From assembly GCA_002381865.1 (NCBI GenBank), contig DFYO01000047.1:1-14908 (forward strand): a stretch of DNA of 14,908 nt, in the 5' to 3' direction. The notes beneath the pieces are model-generated. The model was given only the letters and a program-made list of their open reading frames with translations, was not told where the DNA came from and did no database searches. The first letter of the stretch is position 1. Every line of letters starts with the position of its first letter. This document shows, piece after piece, positions 14,529-14,908 of the stretch. Origin of the DNA: Clostridiales bacterium UBA4080. Its GTDB lineage: Bacteria > Bacillota > Clostridia > Lachnospirales > Vallitaleaceae. Made by a program: the position numbers and the translations under genes.

Positions 14529-14570
14529 TTGACTATACCTTGAATGTGTATTACTATACACATAGTGAGG
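14529..14570 (+). promoter_or_regulatory. vapBC promoter with overlapping palindromic operator
   Basis: TTGACT at 14529-14534 and TACTAT at 14552-14557, spaced by 17 bases, form a plausible sigma-70-type promoter. The second element lies within an inverted repeat, TGTGTAT (14545-14551) and ATACACA (14556-14562), with 7-base arms and a 4-base centre. A palindrome over the -10 element directly before a vapB gene fits autorepression by the VapB/VapBC complex, known for this toxin-antitoxin class. GAGG at 14567-14570 is the ribosome site. Confidence 0.6.
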
Positions 14571-14578
14571 TGTATAAA

Positions 14579-14782
14579 ATGCGAACCAATATCGTCCTTG
14601 ATGATAATCTTGTTGATGAGGCGTTTAAATACGCCGAAGGTATTCACACGAAAAAAGACTTGATAGAAACTGCACTCAAGGAATTTGTGAGAACGAGAAA
14701 AATGAAAAACTTGCGTGAACTAAAAGGAAAAATTCAATTTGCGGATGATTATGATTATAAAAAGATGAGAATTGGCCAATGA
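14579..14782 (+). CDS. vapB: VapB-type antitoxin (ribbon-helix-helix)
   Basis: This small 67-residue protein is the likely antitoxin of a type II toxin-antitoxin pair. Its N-terminus MRTNIVLDDNLVDEAFKYAE is the beta-strand and first helix of the VapB/ribbon-helix-helix family, followed by the THKKD-like HTKKDLIETALKEFV helix (23-37); the remaining basic and then acidic tail (KGKIQFADDYDYKKMR) would wrap the toxin. The family binds DNA as a dimer through the N-terminal strand. I chose ATG at 14579 because GAGG (14567-14570) is 8 bases upstream and the family N-terminus starts there; an ATG further upstream lies within the promoter. Its stop overlaps the vapC start (ATGA), the usual coupling that keeps antitoxin in excess. 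Composition differs from rmlC, consistent with a mobile module. Confidence 0.88.
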   Translation: MRTNIVLDDNLVDEAFKYAEGIHTKKDLIETALKEFVRTRKMKNLRELKGKIQFADDYDYKKMRIGQ

Positions 14783-14908
14783 TCCTCATTGATACATCTG
14801 TTCTTGTTGATTATTTCAAGGGAATTGAATCACGACCTGCAAAATTATTTGATGAACTGATGGAAAATGGCATTCCCTATGGTATCAATAATTTTGTATA
14901 TCAAGAAT
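14779..14908 (+). CDS. vapC: VapC-type PIN-domain toxin, N-terminal part (cut by window end)
   Basis: The frame starts at ATG 14779, overlapping the vapB stop, and runs off the window after 43 codons. The visible MILIDTSVLVDYFKG is the classic opening of VapC toxins, with the first catalytic Asp (Asp5) in IDTSVLVDY, and a Glu in the VYQE segment near residue 43 is in the place of the second acidic active-site residue. VapC proteins are Mg2+-dependent ribonucleases that cleave tRNA or rRNA and are neutralised by VapB. The remaining about 90 residues, including the other acidic residues, are outside the window, so integrity cannot be judged. Confidence 0.87.
   Translation, partial: MILIDTSVLVDYFKGIESRPAKLFDELMENGIPYGINNFVYQE

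Noticed and set aside
1..14908. CRISPR arrays, rRNA, tRNA genes, integrases or insertion sequences
   Set aside because: I saw no regularly spaced repeats, no cloverleaf-like tRNA sequence and no transposase or integrase motifs on either strand.

Overview
The window carries a surface-polysaccharide (O-antigen or capsule type) biosynthesis locus. A strongly AT-rich block of eleven genes sits between GC-rich sequence that looks native to the host chromosome. By hand count, 13621-13680 (rmlA) holds 42 G+C in 60 bases and 61-120 (first gene) 33 in 60, but 2701-2760 (inside the island) only 10 in 60. The glycan genes fit a Gram-negative-type cell envelope. I lean weakly towards a spirochaete-like host, but nothing here proves the taxon. 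The AT-rich block and its heptose cassette resemble loci of Campylobacterota (Campylobacter, Sulfurimonas), so I infer horizontal acquisition.

Layout, left to right. (1) 3-380: the end of a helical-repeat protein. (2) 381-658: a non-coding GC-rich spacer with an 11-bp stem inverted repeat. (3) 659-1246: the N-terminal part of a Wzx-type flippase that stops after 195 residues, a probable broken gene. (4) 1247-1851: a non-coding transition in which base composition falls sharply. (5) 1852-9999: a tightly packed AT-rich operon with a full-length Wzx flippase, an FrhB-like cysteine-motif protein, a polysaccharide pyruvyl transferase-family protein, a GT2 glycosyltransferase, a Wzy-like polymerase and two GT4-type glycosyltransferases. 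(6) 9996-12819: the complete four-gene GDP-D-glycero-alpha-D-manno-heptose pathway, hddA-gmhA-hddC-gmhB. (7) 12820-13000: a junction with a 9-bp stem inverted repeat. (8) 13001-14410: GC-rich rmlA and rmlC of dTDP-L-rhamnose synthesis. (9) 14411-14578: the remnant of a PIN-domain gene on the minus strand and a promoter/operator for the next operon. (10) 14579 to the end: a vapBC toxin-antitoxin pair, with vapC cut by the window edge.

How the genes fit together: GmhA, HddA, GmhB and HddC convert sedoheptulose 7-phosphate to GDP-heptose. RmlA and RmlC supply two of the four steps to dTDP-rhamnose; rmlB and rmlD are not here. Three glycosyltransferases would build a repeat unit on a lipid carrier, the pyruvyl transferase-family protein and its FrhB-like partner would modify it, Wzx would flip it and Wzy would polymerise it. 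No initiating phosphoglycosyltransferase, chain-length regulator or export gene is visible. The second, intact flippase next to the broken first one suggests that one glycan cassette replaced another at this locus.
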